Positions 50,086 to 57,627 of a DNA stretch of 64,000 bases are shown here, in pieces (the stretch's first letter is position 1; each line of letters opens with the position of its first letter). The notes beneath the pieces were generated by a model. That model was given only the letters and a program-made list of their open reading frames with translations, searched no databases and was not told where the DNA came from. The DNA comes from a virus. Location of the stretch: the IMG/VR virus record IMGVR_UViG_3300047445_000314, positions 35,207 through 99,206 of that record; one strand, written 5' to 3'. Both the position numbers and the translations under genes were made by a program.

Positions 50086-50712
50086 ATGACAGACATCAGC
50101 AACCAGCGCATCCGCCTTGGCTTTGGCAAGGTAAATCTCAAGACCAGCGCCATGACTCTCGCCGCCCTGCGCCTGCGCCCGCCGTTCCTGAAGGATTCCG
50201 CCATCTCCTCCGGCCGCCGCGAGACGGGCAGCATGACCAGCCATCCGGTGTCGCGCATCCCGCAGGTACACGGCAGCATGTACCAGGACTATGTCACGCA
50301 CCAGAACGGCACCATCGTCATGTTGCAGGCATCCTGGACGCGCGGCGGGGTCAGGATACGCGACGGCGCGGTCCTGCTCCGCCTACGCCGAGAAGCCGCC
50401 TTGCTCAACGTCACGGCCATGCTACCGCACAGCCTGGAGTCGCAGATCGGCGACCGCATGTCGGTCTTCGAGGGGCGGGCCGACCTGCTCTCGCCGGACG
50501 AGGCGGCCATGTACAAGGTCGGTATCCCGCGCCGTTTCGTCGACAACTTCTTTGACCTGGAAGAAGTCGAAGAGTGCTTCATCGTTACGCAGGTCAGCGC
50601 AGCCATCGCCGATCGGCCTGAAGTCTCCCTGGTTGCCACCGCCGAGGGCGTGGTCGTCCGGGAAGTGCAAGCAGCCCCCACCCGCAGAATGAATTTAAAG
50701 AAAAGGACATAA
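50086..50712 (+). CDS. Hypothetical protein (208 aa)
   Basis: Start 50086, 38 bases after the ATPase. The N-terminus is basic (Lys-Val-Asn-Leu-Lys-Thr, Arg-Leu-Arg), the middle has Arg-Gly-Gly-Val-Arg-Ile-Arg and a Leu-Leu-Arg-Leu-Arg-Arg-Glu helix, and the C-terminus is beta/helical with many acidic residues. No family recognised. Its position suggests a partner of the AAA+ ATPase. Confidence 0.55.
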   Translation: MTDISNQRIRLGFGKVNLKTSAMTLAALRLRPPFLKDSAISSGRRETGSMTSHPVSRIPQVHGSMYQDYVTHQNGTIVMLQASWTRGGVRIRDGAVLLRLRREAALLNVTAMLPHSLESQIGDRMSVFEGRADLLSPDEAAMYKVGIPRRFVDNFFDLEEVEECFIVTQVSAAIADRPEVSLVATAEGVVVREVQAAPTRRMNLKKRT

Positions 50713-50713
50713 C

Positions 50714-51067
50714 ATGAGCGCTCTTAGCATACAGCCTATGACCGACCTGGAGAGGCACAACGTTTTCCAGACCAATCTGCTCCTTGCGGTAGGGCTACGC
50801 GATACGTTGGTCGATGACCTGATAGGCAGAGCGGGCGTGCCTTTCGCCTACCTCAGAATTCGCGCCATCGTCATCGGCCAGTACTTCGGCGAATTGCATG
50901 TCGATTTTGAAAAGGAAGACGTCCTGTACTACATCAAGATCGATGTCGCGACGATGGAGTTGAAGTTCTACCGTTACAACGGCGCACACCGTGAGCGCTG
51001 GTCGGTGCGCGTCAAGGTACTCGGGCTGTGCACCACCATTGACCGCGTCCTGTCCTACGTTAAGTAG
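50714..51067 (+). CDS. Hypothetical protein (117 aa)
   Basis: Start 50714, one base after the previous stop. A small mixed alpha/beta protein with Tyr-Leu-Arg-Ile-Arg-Ala-Ile-Val-Ile-Gly-Gln-Tyr-Phe and Leu-Tyr-Tyr-Ile-Lys-Ile. No recognised domain; in the same transcription unit as the ATPase. Confidence 0.55.
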   Translation: MSALSIQPMTDLERHNVFQTNLLLAVGLRDTLVDDLIGRAGVPFAYLRIRAIVIGQYFGELHVDFEKEDVLYYIKIDVATMELKFYRYNGAHRERWSVRVKVLGLCTTIDRVLSYVK

Positions 51068-51083
51068 TAGTCAATCCGCGTCA

Positions 51084-51101
51084 TTTGCAATCAATTTCAA
51101 A
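51084..51101 (-). repeat. 18-bp palindromic site, copy 19
   Basis: TTTGCAATCAATTTCAAA, the reverse complement of the consensus, merging with the ribosome site AAAGGGAGG and ending 13 bases before the ATG at 51115. Confidence 0.9.
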
Positions 51102-51114
51102 GGGAGGAAGTATC

Positions 51115-51330
51115 ATGGAAATCGAACTGAAATTCGCCGACTCAAAAATGCTCAACGCGCTGGGTTACGACGAAGACACACAGACCATGGCGGTACGCTT
51201 CAAGAATGGTGACGTATGGCACTATTCGCCAGTACCTGCGGAGGCCTTCGAGACCATCCGCGACGCCCATTCGGTCGGGCAGGCGTTCCTGGCGATCCGC
51301 GACCAGTACCTGGCTACCAAGCAGGAATAA
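51115..51330 (+). CDS. KTSC-domain protein (71 aa)
   Basis: Start 51115 after GGGAGGAAG. The whole protein matches the KTSC domain: Leu-Gly-Tyr-Asp-Glu-Asp-Thr-Gln-Thr-Met-Ala-Val-Arg-Phe-Lys-Asn-Gly, Trp-His-Tyr-Ser-Pro-Val-Pro, and Ser-Val-Gly-Gln-Ala-Phe. KTSC is a small domain found alone or fused in bacterial and phage proteins; its binding partner is not settled. It lies between the AAA+ ATPase and DUF1257 genes. Confidence 0.75.
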   Translation: MEIELKFADSKMLNALGYDEDTQTMAVRFKNGDVWHYSPVPAEAFETIRDAHSVGQAFLAIRDQYLATKQE

Positions 51331-51332
51331 TC

Positions 51333-51674
51333 ATGGCTACCTATAAACAGGAACGACTAGACGCATTCATCCTGCGCGCCGGGTACCCCTACGGGTGGAA
51401 CAGCCTTGTGGTATGGGCACGCAAGATGGCCGAGCAAGCAGTCGCAGAACAGGATGGCGGCCCACCCTACGGCCCGATCGACTACACCCTGAAAGCAGGC
51501 GATATCGTGTACAACCAATCCTGGGGCGACGGACAGATGTCGCTGGAGATCGTGGACGTTAATTGGGCGTTAAAGGCCGCAGCAGTCCGGCTCGCTCCGC
51601 GCGGCGGCATCGTCGTGTGGCCAGTCGGTAATCTGTCTCGTCAGATATTCGTTACGCACAGCGGACAGGGATAG
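51333..51674 (+). CDS. Hypothetical protein (113 aa)
   Basis: Start 51333, two bases after the KTSC stop. An N-terminal helical half and a beta-rich C-terminus (Gly-Asp-Ile-Val-Tyr-Asn-Gln-Ser-Trp, Gly-Gly-Ile-Val-Val-Trp-Pro-Val-Gly) that may form a small barrel. Function unknown. It ends before a promoter and the DUF1257 gene. Confidence 0.55.
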   Translation: MATYKQERLDAFILRAGYPYGWNSLVVWARKMAEQAVAEQDGGPPYGPIDYTLKAGDIVYNQSWGDGQMSLEIVDVNWALKAAAVRLAPRGGIVVWPVGNLSRQIFVTHSGQG

Positions 51675-51711
51675 CCCGCATACTGAAGGCGCGGCCGGTC
51701 CACCAACACGC

Positions 51712-51717
51712 TATAAT
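51712..51717 (+). promoter_or_regulatory. TATAAT -10 upstream of DUF1257 gene
   Basis: A consensus TATAAT, with no clear -35, in the gap 51675-51752. Confidence 0.45.
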
Positions 51718-51752
51718 AAGTCATCACCACCTCACATATATAGGAGCAACCC

Positions 51753-52196
51753 ATGTCACATACAACGAGCATAAAGGGTATCCAGATCATGGATATCGTC
51801 GCACTGGAGGCCGCCGTCAAGGAACTGGCCGCGTCGGGTTTGAAAATCAGCCTGGTCAAGGACGCCACCCCGCGCGCCTTCTACAGCAATCAAGCCGGGA
51901 TGGGAAAAGCCGACTATGTCGTCAAGCTGCTCGACGCCAGTTACGATATCGGCCTGTACAAGCAGGAGGACGGCTCGTACCAGCCGCGCACCGACTTCTT
52001 CGGTGGCAGCGTCGTCAAGGTCCTGGGCGCGCAGGCTTCCAAGAAAGAAAATGCTGAGCAAGCCAAGCTCGGCAAGCTGATGCAGATGTATGGCATCCAT
52101 GCCGCCACCATGAAGGCCAAGAAACAGGGCCTGACGGTACGCCGCGTCACCGGCAACGACGGCGTGGTCAAGTTGACGGTAGCCGGGTTCGCATAA
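51753..52196 (+). CDS. DUF1257 / Ycf35-like protein (147 aa)
   Basis: Start 51753 after TAGGAGC. The pattern is that of DUF1257: Met-Ser-His at the start, Leu-Glu-Ala-Ala-Val-Lys-Glu-Leu, Tyr-Asp-Ile-Gly-Leu-Tyr, Asp-Gly-Ser-Tyr, Asp-Phe-Phe-Gly, and a C-terminal Met-Tyr-Gly-Ile-His-Ala-Ala and Gly-Leu-Thr-Val. DUF1257 (Ycf35) is known in cyanobacteria and some phages, commonly beside DUF2997 and a Ycf46-like ATPase as here. Biochemical function is not established. Confidence 0.8.
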   Translation: MSHTTSIKGIQIMDIVALEAAVKELAASGLKISLVKDATPRAFYSNQAGMGKADYVVKLLDASYDIGLYKQEDGSYQPRTDFFGGSVVKVLGAQASKKENAEQAKLGKLMQMYGIHAATMKAKKQGLTVRRVTGNDGVVKLTVAGFA

Positions 52197-52207
52197 GGAG
52201 CAACATC

Positions 52208-52399
52208 ATGAAGACAGTTGAGATCACGATCCAACCAGACGGCGAAGTCAAAGTCGACGCCATTGGCTTTGCCGGGGTCGGCTGCAAGAAAGCCACCACC
52301 GAATTGATTGAAGTCCTGGCGGGCGGCGGGTCGACCGACACCAAGCCCAAACCGGATTTCTACGCCACCAACCCGGTCGGTACCAAGATCAAGGGATAG
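52208..52399 (+). CDS. DUF2997 protein (63 aa)
   Basis: Start 52208, 11 bases after the DUF1257 stop. Ile-Thr-Ile-Gln-Pro-Asp-Gly-Glu-Val-Lys-Val, Gly-Phe-Ala-Gly-Val-Gly-Cys and Pro-Asp-Phe-Tyr match DUF2997, a small domain that often accompanies DUF1257. The Cys after Gly-Val-Gly is the most characteristic residue. Probably forms a complex with DUF1257 and the AAA+ ATPase (inference). Confidence 0.75.
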   Translation: MKTVEITIQPDGEVKVDAIGFAGVGCKKATTELIEVLAGGGSTDTKPKPDFYATNPVGTKIKG

Positions 52400-52401
52400 C
52401 C

Positions 52402-52761
52402 ATGACCAGTCACGAAATCAGTGAGCGCACCCGCGCCGCCCTGAACCGTCTCTGCAAGTGGCGGTCGGTATTTGCCGGGTGGCAATTGGGTACCCGCGAC
52501 CAGGAAGACCCGGAATGTCAGGCGGTCAAGGACCACCGCGAATTATCCATGCTTCTGCGCGCGGAGGTCAGCGCGCTGGTCGCCACCCTGGTCCAGAAGG
52601 GTGTGTTCACGGTGGACGAGTTCAACACCAATCTGGAAAAAGAGGCAGTCACCATGGATGTGGAAAACGAACAGCGCTTCCCCGGCTTCAGTTCAATCGC
52701 GCAAGGCATATCCATGTCGATGCCGGAGGCGGCAGAGACGATGAAGAACTGGCCCAAGTAG
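52402..52761 (+). CDS. Conserved hypothetical protein (119 aa)
   Basis: Start 52402. A helical protein with Leu-Cys-Lys-Trp-Arg-Ser-Val-Phe-Ala-Gly-Trp, Leu-Leu-Arg-Ala-Glu-Val, Lys-Gly-Val-Phe-Thr and Arg-Phe-Pro-Gly-Phe, which I have seen as a conserved pattern in phages. No function known. Two bases separate it from the DUF2997 gene, so it probably belongs to the same unit. Confidence 0.6.
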   Translation: MTSHEISERTRAALNRLCKWRSVFAGWQLGTRDQEDPECQAVKDHRELSMLLRAEVSALVATLVQKGVFTVDEFNTNLEKEAVTMDVENEQRFPGFSSIAQGISMSMPEAAETMKNWPK

Positions 52762-52779
52762 GGATACACAGGAGGTAGC

Positions 52780-53154
52780 ATGGCGCGACGCTTACGGCTA
52801 GGACGGGGTACGGAAAAGGATAGGACGCTTATAGACCCTCCCGCGCCGAAGGAACCACCTGAATGGCCGCACCCGATACCTCCCGACCCTCCCGATGCAC
52901 GGCGGCGGCATCAATGGCCGCCTGAACGTATAGCCACTCCCGCTGGTAGCTGCTTGCATGGCGAGGTGGCTATAGAGCGGAGATATGTGGAGTATGCAGA
53001 GTCTGGTCAGGTAACCCAGCGCATAGTGACCGGCCAGGAGATCGTCATCACCTTGCGCGGGGAGGGTAATCATATCGCCATCCTGGAAGATGCCTTGCGC
53101 CAGCTTCGTGATAACCCGGACAGTTTTAATTTCACGGTACGCGCATCCTTATAG
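52780..53154 (+). CDS. Hypothetical protein (124 aa)
   Basis: Start 52780 after AGGAGG. A basic, Pro-rich N-terminal half (Pro-Pro-Asp-Pro-Pro) and a C-terminal mixed domain (Ile-Val-Ile-Thr-Leu-Arg-Gly-Glu-Gly-Asn-His-Ile). No family recognised. Confidence 0.55.
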   Translation: MARRLRLGRGTEKDRTLIDPPAPKEPPEWPHPIPPDPPDARRRHQWPPERIATPAGSCLHGEVAIERRYVEYAESGQVTQRIVTGQEIVITLRGEGNHIAILEDALRQLRDNPDSFNFTVRASL

Positions 53155-53163
53155 GAGAGACCC

Positions 53164-53376
53164 ATGTGTTGGCCTGATGATTACCAGTATCTGCGCCTGC
53201 GCCGCCATAACGGTTGCCAGGACGTCCCACGCCCGCCCGACCACGCCAGCGGCCCCTTCATGACGTACGAGAACCGTACCTGGATGAGCGGCTTGATTGT
53301 CACCCGCCGCGACGGTGCGAAGGCTTGTATCTATACACCCCTACCTGGCACCCCCACGCTCGATTGGGACGAGTAA
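53164..53376 (+). CDS. Hypothetical protein (70 aa)
   Basis: Start 53164 after AGGAGAG. Basic Arg/His-rich N-terminus (Leu-Arg-Leu-Arg-Arg-His-Asn-Gly) and an aromatic C-terminus ending Asp-Trp-Asp-Glu. No domain recognised. Confidence 0.5.
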   Translation: MCWPDDYQYLRLRRHNGCQDVPRPPDHASGPFMTYENRTWMSGLIVTRRDGAKACIYTPLPGTPTLDWDE

Positions 53377-53406
53377 GATAGGGGTAGGACTACACGAGGG
53401 ATGGGT

Positions 53407-53424
53407 TTTGCAATCAATTTCAAC
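53407..53424 (-). repeat. 18-bp palindromic site, copy 20
   Basis: TTTGCAATCAATTTCAAC, 11 bases before the ATG at 53436 and directly upstream of GGAGAG. Confidence 0.85.
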
Positions 53425-53435
53425 CGGAGAGAATA

Positions 53436-53780
53436 ATGAAGACACGTTTTACAACAATCGACTTCGCGGAGGACGGCACAGTGGAGGCCATGAACCGGGA
53501 CGAATTCAACATAGGCTTCCTGGGCAAGCAGAGCATCCAACGCGCCAGCGAGATCAAATTCAACGAGGCAACCCAAAGCTGGAATATTTGCTTGCCGGAT
53601 GACGATGACCGATGCTGGGTAGCAATACCGGAAGCTACCGGCTTTGCCTCGTATAACGTGGCGCGCGATGTCGAGGTGTTCTGGTTGGAGACCGCGCGCC
53701 GAGTCGGCGTCAACCCTACCAGTATGGAGGGTATCCGGATACTCCAGGCAGCCAAGGACCTGAGCCGCGTCCTGGCATAG
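53436..53780 (+). CDS. Hypothetical protein (114 aa)
   Basis: Start 53436 after GGAGAG. A small mixed protein with Asn-Ile-Cys-Leu-Pro-Asp-Asp-Asp-Asp-Arg-Cys and a C-terminal helix. Last gene of the accessory block; a terminator follows. Function unknown. Confidence 0.55.
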   Translation: MKTRFTTIDFAEDGTVEAMNRDEFNIGFLGKQSIQRASEIKFNEATQSWNICLPDDDDRCWVAIPEATGFASYNVARDVEVFWLETARRVGVNPTSMEGIRILQAAKDLSRVLA

Positions 53781-53815
53781 CAATGGTCTAGCGGCACGCC
53801 GCATGCCGTGAATAT

Positions 53816-53843
53816 GAGCCGATCCGCGTGGTCGGCCTTTTTA
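53816..53843 (+). terminator. Intrinsic terminator
   Basis: GCCGA and TCGGC (plus neighbouring pairs) form a stem, followed by CCTTTTTATT. Confidence 0.7.
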
Positions 53844-53928
53844 TTTGCGCCCGTTCCCGCATCAAACACCCGATGACATAAACCTGCCAAGTAGGAAATA
53901 ATCCACAGCAACTATTCCATAGACAATA

Positions 53929-53956
53929 TTGACACAGGTCATTAATTCGTGATAGG
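53929..53956 (+). promoter_or_regulatory. Promoter TTGACA-16-GATAGG for the replication module
   Basis: A perfect -35 TTGACA at 53929-53934 and GATAGG at 53951-53956. It stands between the terminator and the first gene of the replication module. Confidence 0.65.
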
Positions 53957-53996
53957 ATGTTTGTATCGACACATTCCTGATGTCACGGAGGCTACT

Positions 53997-54308
53997 ATGG
54001 GTATGAGTATCACGCAGGCATACGCGCACAAGGTCGCGCAGATGCCCAAACTACAGCACGCCGCCGTGCGCGTTGGCTTATGGATCGCTGTGGTCGCCGA
54101 GAAAACGGGCGGCTTCCCGGTGAACGTCCACCACACCAATATGATGAACGGGTACAACAAGGACGGCGTCACCGTTCCCGGTATCTGCTTCCGTCCGCCG
54201 ACCGTGCGCCAGTCCCTGGCCGCGCTGCAAGAGGCGGGCATCCTCACCGTGGTGGATATCGAGTCGCGCTACGCGCACCCGATGAAGTCCTGCACGCTGA
54301 ACCTGTAA
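53997..54308 (+). CDS. Winged-helix-like protein (103 aa)
   Basis: Start 53997 after CGGAGG. The C-terminal half reads Thr-Val-Arg-Gln-Ser-Leu-Ala-Ala-Leu-Gln-Glu-Ala-Gly-Ile-Leu-Thr-Val-Val-Asp-Ile, a recognition helix and wing typical of a winged HTH. The N-terminal half has Gln-His-Ala-Ala-Val-Arg-Val-Gly-Leu-Trp-Ile-Ala and a His-His. It is the first gene of the replication transcript and may bind the origin or its own promoter. Confidence 0.6.
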   Translation: MGMSITQAYAHKVAQMPKLQHAAVRVGLWIAVVAEKTGGFPVNVHHTNMMNGYNKDGVTVPGICFRPPTVRQSLAALQEAGILTVVDIESRYAHPMKSCTLNL

Positions 54309-54334
54309 TAAACAAAACGCGTTCCACAAAAGGA

Positions 54335-54367
54335 AAAGCCCCGGAGCGGCAAACTCCGAGGCTTTCA
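54335..54367. other. Hairpin between winged-helix gene and initiator-like gene
   Basis: AAAGCC and GGCTTT with inner GGAG/CTCC arms pair over an about 8-base loop. No T-run follows, so it could attenuate or protect the transcript rather than end it. Confidence 0.5.
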
Positions 54368-54395
54368 GCCCCACCTCCCGTAACGAGGCAGAACC

Positions 54396-55781
54396 ATGAA
54401 ACATGCGTTATCTTACCACGATTATCGTGCGTTGTGCTCATTCGCTGAGCAAAAAGATGAAAATATCTGCAAACAATATAGCAGCACGATGGATGCGCTG
54501 TTCACCTATTGGACCAAAACACTCGGCCACGACAAGATTTGCGTACTTGGCTTCGTCCTGTCCAGGACGTTGAAGTATGGCAAAGCGGTTGCCGCGATCC
54601 CGTTCCCGGCCTTCCTGGGTGGCGTGGTCAGCGAGGAGTACCAGCGCTCGATCACCAGCGCCCTGAATATTTCCAAGAATACACTTCGCAACGTCCTGAA
54701 GGAATTGGTGGAGGATGGTTTCCTGCACGCATTTTTCCCGGAGAAGCGGCGCGGAGTGGTAGACAACTTCACCCGGTTTTTTGAGATTGATTTCAAAAAG
54801 TTGCAACGCCTGACGTCGAAAGGTAGCAGCATCATGGGCATATTGCGTACTCCGAAATCCGCGAAATCGCCTGTGGCGGGTAGGGAAAATAGTAAGGAAA
54901 ACACCCCTGAAAAGTCCGTTTTACGACTCCCAAAATTGGGAGGCCTAAGTAGTATTCATAAGATACCTAAAGGTATCTATACCGCATCGCCTGCGGCTCG
55001 CGGGACCGGCCTGGAAGATGAACAACCAGAAACAAATATCGAACAACCTGTCCCTACCGTTCGTCGCTTGACCCGTACCCGCCCTGCGGCTGCTACCCCG
55101 ATCGCTACCCAGCCTACCCCTGCACCGCTATCCGGCGTCGCCAGCCTGATCCAGCGCGTCCACCAGATGCAGCAAGAGTTTCGCGACCGGCGTGCCGCCA
55201 AGGTGCGCTCCGCCAAAGGCGCTACCTCCGCCGCGCTGCAACAGCAGCAGGTGCAAGCCATGCTCGATAGCGCGATGGCCAAGTATTTCCCCAACTCACC
55301 ACGCATGGCGATCACCGGTAAAGCCTTCGGTGCCATGCGGAATCATCTGAAGCGCTCCGCGCCGGAGGACCTGGACGATTTCATCAATTGGACGATCCGT
55401 AGCTGGTCCGAGCTGGCGCAGCAGCACTCCCGCAGCGCCCGTAAAAACTTGGGAGACAGCACGAAAGCGAAGTTCGAGCCGTTGCCGTTTGCACCCAATT
55501 TCAATTCCTTCGGCTACCGCCTGCCCTACTTCCTGGCCTGCTACGTCAGCCGTAAGGCCGAGACCGCCGCGCTCGGTTCCCGTGATACCCGGCAGGATGA
55601 GTTGCTGGAGCGTACCAAACGCGCATTGGCCCACACCCGGCAGGAGATCGTCAGCCTGCGCGCGGTGGCGCAGAAAGCCCAGCAGGAGGCACGCGAGCGT
55701 CGCTCTGCTACCACGCGTATCCATGAGACAAGTTATGATAACGATATCCCCGCATGGGATGATTCCGAGGAGAATGAATAA
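54396..55781 (+). CDS. Replication initiator / helicase-loading protein (461 aa)
   Basis: Start 54396 after CGAGGCAG. The N-terminus (residues about 80-130: Ser-Ile-Thr-Ser-Ala-Leu-Asn-Ile-Ser-Lys-Asn-Thr-Leu, Leu-Lys-Glu-Leu) is a winged-helix like phage O/DnaD-type initiators. A linker rich in Thr, Pro and Arg, including Arg-Leu-Thr-Arg-Thr-Arg-Pro-Ala, follows. Then come a helical domain (Ile-Gln-Arg-Val-His-Gln-Met-Gln-Gln), a Ser/Arg/Ala region and a final coiled coil. A palindromic site is inside. It should bind the origin and hand over helicase; the following gene is a loader-like protein. Confidence 0.65.
   Translation: MKHALSYHDYRALCSFAEQKDENICKQYSSTMDALFTYWTKTLGHDKICVLGFVLSRTLKYGKAVAAIPFPAFLGGVVSEEYQRSITSALNISKNTLRNVLKELVEDGFLHAFFPEKRRGVVDNFTRFFEIDFKKLQRLTSKGSSIMGILRTPKSAKSPVAGRENSKENTPEKSVLRLPKLGGLSSIHKIPKGIYTASPAARGTGLEDEQPETNIEQPVPTVRRLTRTRPAAATPIATQPTPAPLSGVASLIQRVHQMQQEFRDRRAAKVRSAKGATSAALQQQQVQAMLDSAMAKYFPNSPRMAITGKAFGAMRNHLKRSAPEDLDDFINWTIRSWSELAQQHSRSARKNLGDSTKAKFEPLPFAPNFNSFGYRLPYFLACYVSRKAETAALGSRDTRQDELLERTKRALAHTRQEIVSLRAVAQKAQQEARERRSATTRIHETSYDNDIPAWDDSEENE
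54780..54797 (+). repeat. 18-bp palindromic site, copy 21 (in gene)
   Basis: TTTGAGATTGATTTCAAA, translated Phe-Glu-Ile-Asp-Phe-Lys at the end of the winged-helix domain. Confidence 0.75.
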
Positions 55782-56365
55782 TGGCCGAGCATCCGAACAT
55801 CATCAAACTGCGCACCGCAGGCATCCCCGCCTACGTCTACGGCTGGACCCTGGAAATGAAAGGCTACGCGGGTCTGCAAGAACTCATCAGCGCCCGTGAA
55901 TACTTGCAGAATGGGGTTCTCAAGAACTTTTTCCTGAACGCAGGAAACCTTCTGGTCAAGGCACAGCACGGCATCGAGAGCAACGCGGTCATCGCTTGCA
56001 ACCTGATGGCGAAGCATCTCTGTCTATCCGGCGTACCGGTCTGTGTCACTTCAGTTACCGGCATTCTGAATGAAAACCGTCGTAGGCTGGATGCCCGTGA
56101 TCAGTCCGAGCAGTACCGGGCCGTATTCGGGAAAGGCTATCTGGTGATCCCCGACTTCGTACTCTCTGATATTTCAGGTATCTGGACCGAAGATGCATTA
56201 CGCGCCGTAGCAGATACCTTGATGGCGCACGTCCAGTACGGCGGTGGTCTTGTCCTCGGCGGCAAGGATTATCCAGAGCACATTGCGGCGGTGCTGGGCT
56301 ACGATCTGCACACACTACTCCAACACGCGTTCGCGTACTACCCAGTCAACCAAGGACAAGCATGA
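55781..56365 (+). CDS. Helicase-loader-like protein with degenerate P-loop (194 aa)
   Basis: TAATG overlap with the initiator gene. Strand-loop-helix Asn-Leu-Leu-Val-Lys-Ala-Gln-His-Gly-Ile-Glu-Ser-Asn-Ala-Val lies where DnaC-type loaders have a Walker A; the Gly-Lys-Ser/Thr is missing. A Tyr-Leu-Val-Ile-Pro-Asp stretch near residue 125 is Walker-B-like. The size and order (initiator, loader, helicase) fit a DnaC-like role, but ATP binding is doubtful, so it may be an ATP-independent chaperone. Confidence 0.6.
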   Translation: MAEHPNIIKLRTAGIPAYVYGWTLEMKGYAGLQELISAREYLQNGVLKNFFLNAGNLLVKAQHGIESNAVIACNLMAKHLCLSGVPVCVTSVTGILNENRRRLDARDQSEQYRAVFGKGYLVIPDFVLSDISGIWTEDALRAVADTLMAHVQYGGGLVLGGKDYPEHIAAVLGYDLHTLLQHAFAYYPVNQGQA

Positions 56366-57618
56366 GTGACGGCCTCAAGGTGCTTAGTTCTATCATCGCC
56401 AGCGGTAGTTCCGGCGCGCTCCTCCGTCTTGACCGCGAATCACTGGTCGGCAACGAGGTGGATGCCTTTGATTTCATGCGCGGCCACTTCCGTTCCTACC
56501 GCGAATTGCCACTGGCACAGACGGTGCAGACCGAAACCGGCATCCGCCTGCCAATTGCCAATGAGCCGCTACAGTTCTATATCGACTCGGTTGATGACCG
56601 GCACACCTACAACCAGATACGCGACCACTACGCCACCTTGCGCGAACAGCTCACCGGACGCGACATGGAGGCGGTCCGCGACACGGTAGGCTTGATGTCG
56701 CGCTCGGTACGCGGCAGGGTCCGCAATACGACCGTGGTCAGCATGGGCGAGGGTCTGGGGGAGGTTATCCACCGGCTCGATACCACGCGCGGCTATGGCG
56801 GTATGACAGGGGTTACGTCGGGCTGGGAAGGTTGCGACAGCATTACAGGCGGCTACCAGAATTCCGACCTGATCACCTTTGTCGGCAGGCCGGGTCTCGG
56901 CAAAACCTACGTGTTGCTCAAGCAGACGATTGCGGCGCACCTTGCAGGCCACAGCGTTCTATTCGTGACCACCGAGATGGGAACAGAACAGATTGCCCGC
57001 CGCTACGCCTCGCTGGTATTAGGGATCAACCCCGAGACCCTGAAGACGAACATGATCTCGACGTACATGGAGCGGCGTATCCGCGCGCTGCAAGCCGAGA
57101 TGCTGGCCGACGTCGGTTTCAAGGTATTCTCAGTCGGCATGGGGGCCAAGGTGTCGGCGATAGAAGGCCTGATCGAAGAGTTCGGACCGGATGCCGTCTA
57201 CCTGGATGGTACCTATCTGTTGCACCCGACCGCGAAAGGCAAGATGAACCGCATCGAGCGGGTGGGTGAAGTATTCGATGAACTGAAAGGCCTGACCATC
57301 TCCACTGGCATACCCATCATCAACACGATGCAGTATAATCGACAGGCAGGCAAAGACGGCAAAGACGGTTCACTAGAGAACATTGGTTTTACCGACGCGG
57401 TCGGCATGCACAGCTCTGTCGTAGCAGGCTTGCGCCACGGCCCCAGCACGAACCCCAAAGACTCCCGCGCACTGGACTTCATGAAAGGACGCGAAGGCGA
57501 GAGTGGCGTCGTTAATATCCATTTCAAGTTTGCCCCTGTTAATTTTGGCGAGATGCCACCGGAAGATATCGAGGCGGCAGCCGCCGAAGCCGGTGACGAG
57601 AGCGTGTGGACAGCATAA
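56362..57618 (+). CDS. DnaB-like replicative helicase (418 aa)
   Basis: ATGA overlap with the loader-like gene. The RecA-like core has Walker A Gly-Arg-Pro-Gly-Leu-Gly-Lys-Thr near residue 175, Phe-Val-Thr-Thr-Glu-Met-Gly, Walker B Ala-Val-Tyr-Leu-Asp-Gly near 278, and a Gln-Tyr-Asn-Arg sensor. The N-terminal about 150 residues are a helical domain. A SF4 helicase of this length fits the phage DnaB family that unwinds DNA at the fork. Confidence 0.85.
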   Translation: MSDGLKVLSSIIASGSSGALLRLDRESLVGNEVDAFDFMRGHFRSYRELPLAQTVQTETGIRLPIANEPLQFYIDSVDDRHTYNQIRDHYATLREQLTGRDMEAVRDTVGLMSRSVRGRVRNTTVVSMGEGLGEVIHRLDTTRGYGGMTGVTSGWEGCDSITGGYQNSDLITFVGRPGLGKTYVLLKQTIAAHLAGHSVLFVTTEMGTEQIARRYASLVLGINPETLKTNMISTYMERRIRALQAEMLADVGFKVFSVGMGAKVSAIEGLIEEFGPDAVYLDGTYLLHPTAKGKMNRIERVGEVFDELKGLTISTGIPIINTMQYNRQAGKDGKDGSLENIGFTDAVGMHSSVVAGLRHGPSTNPKDSRALDFMKGREGESGVVNIHFKFAPVNFGEMPPEDIEAAAAEAGDESVWTA

Positions 57619-57627
57619 GGAATAACC

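Noticed and set aside
54335-54367. Intrinsic terminator between winged-helix and initiator genes
   Set aside because: The stem is clear but no T-run follows, so it is listed only as a hairpin.
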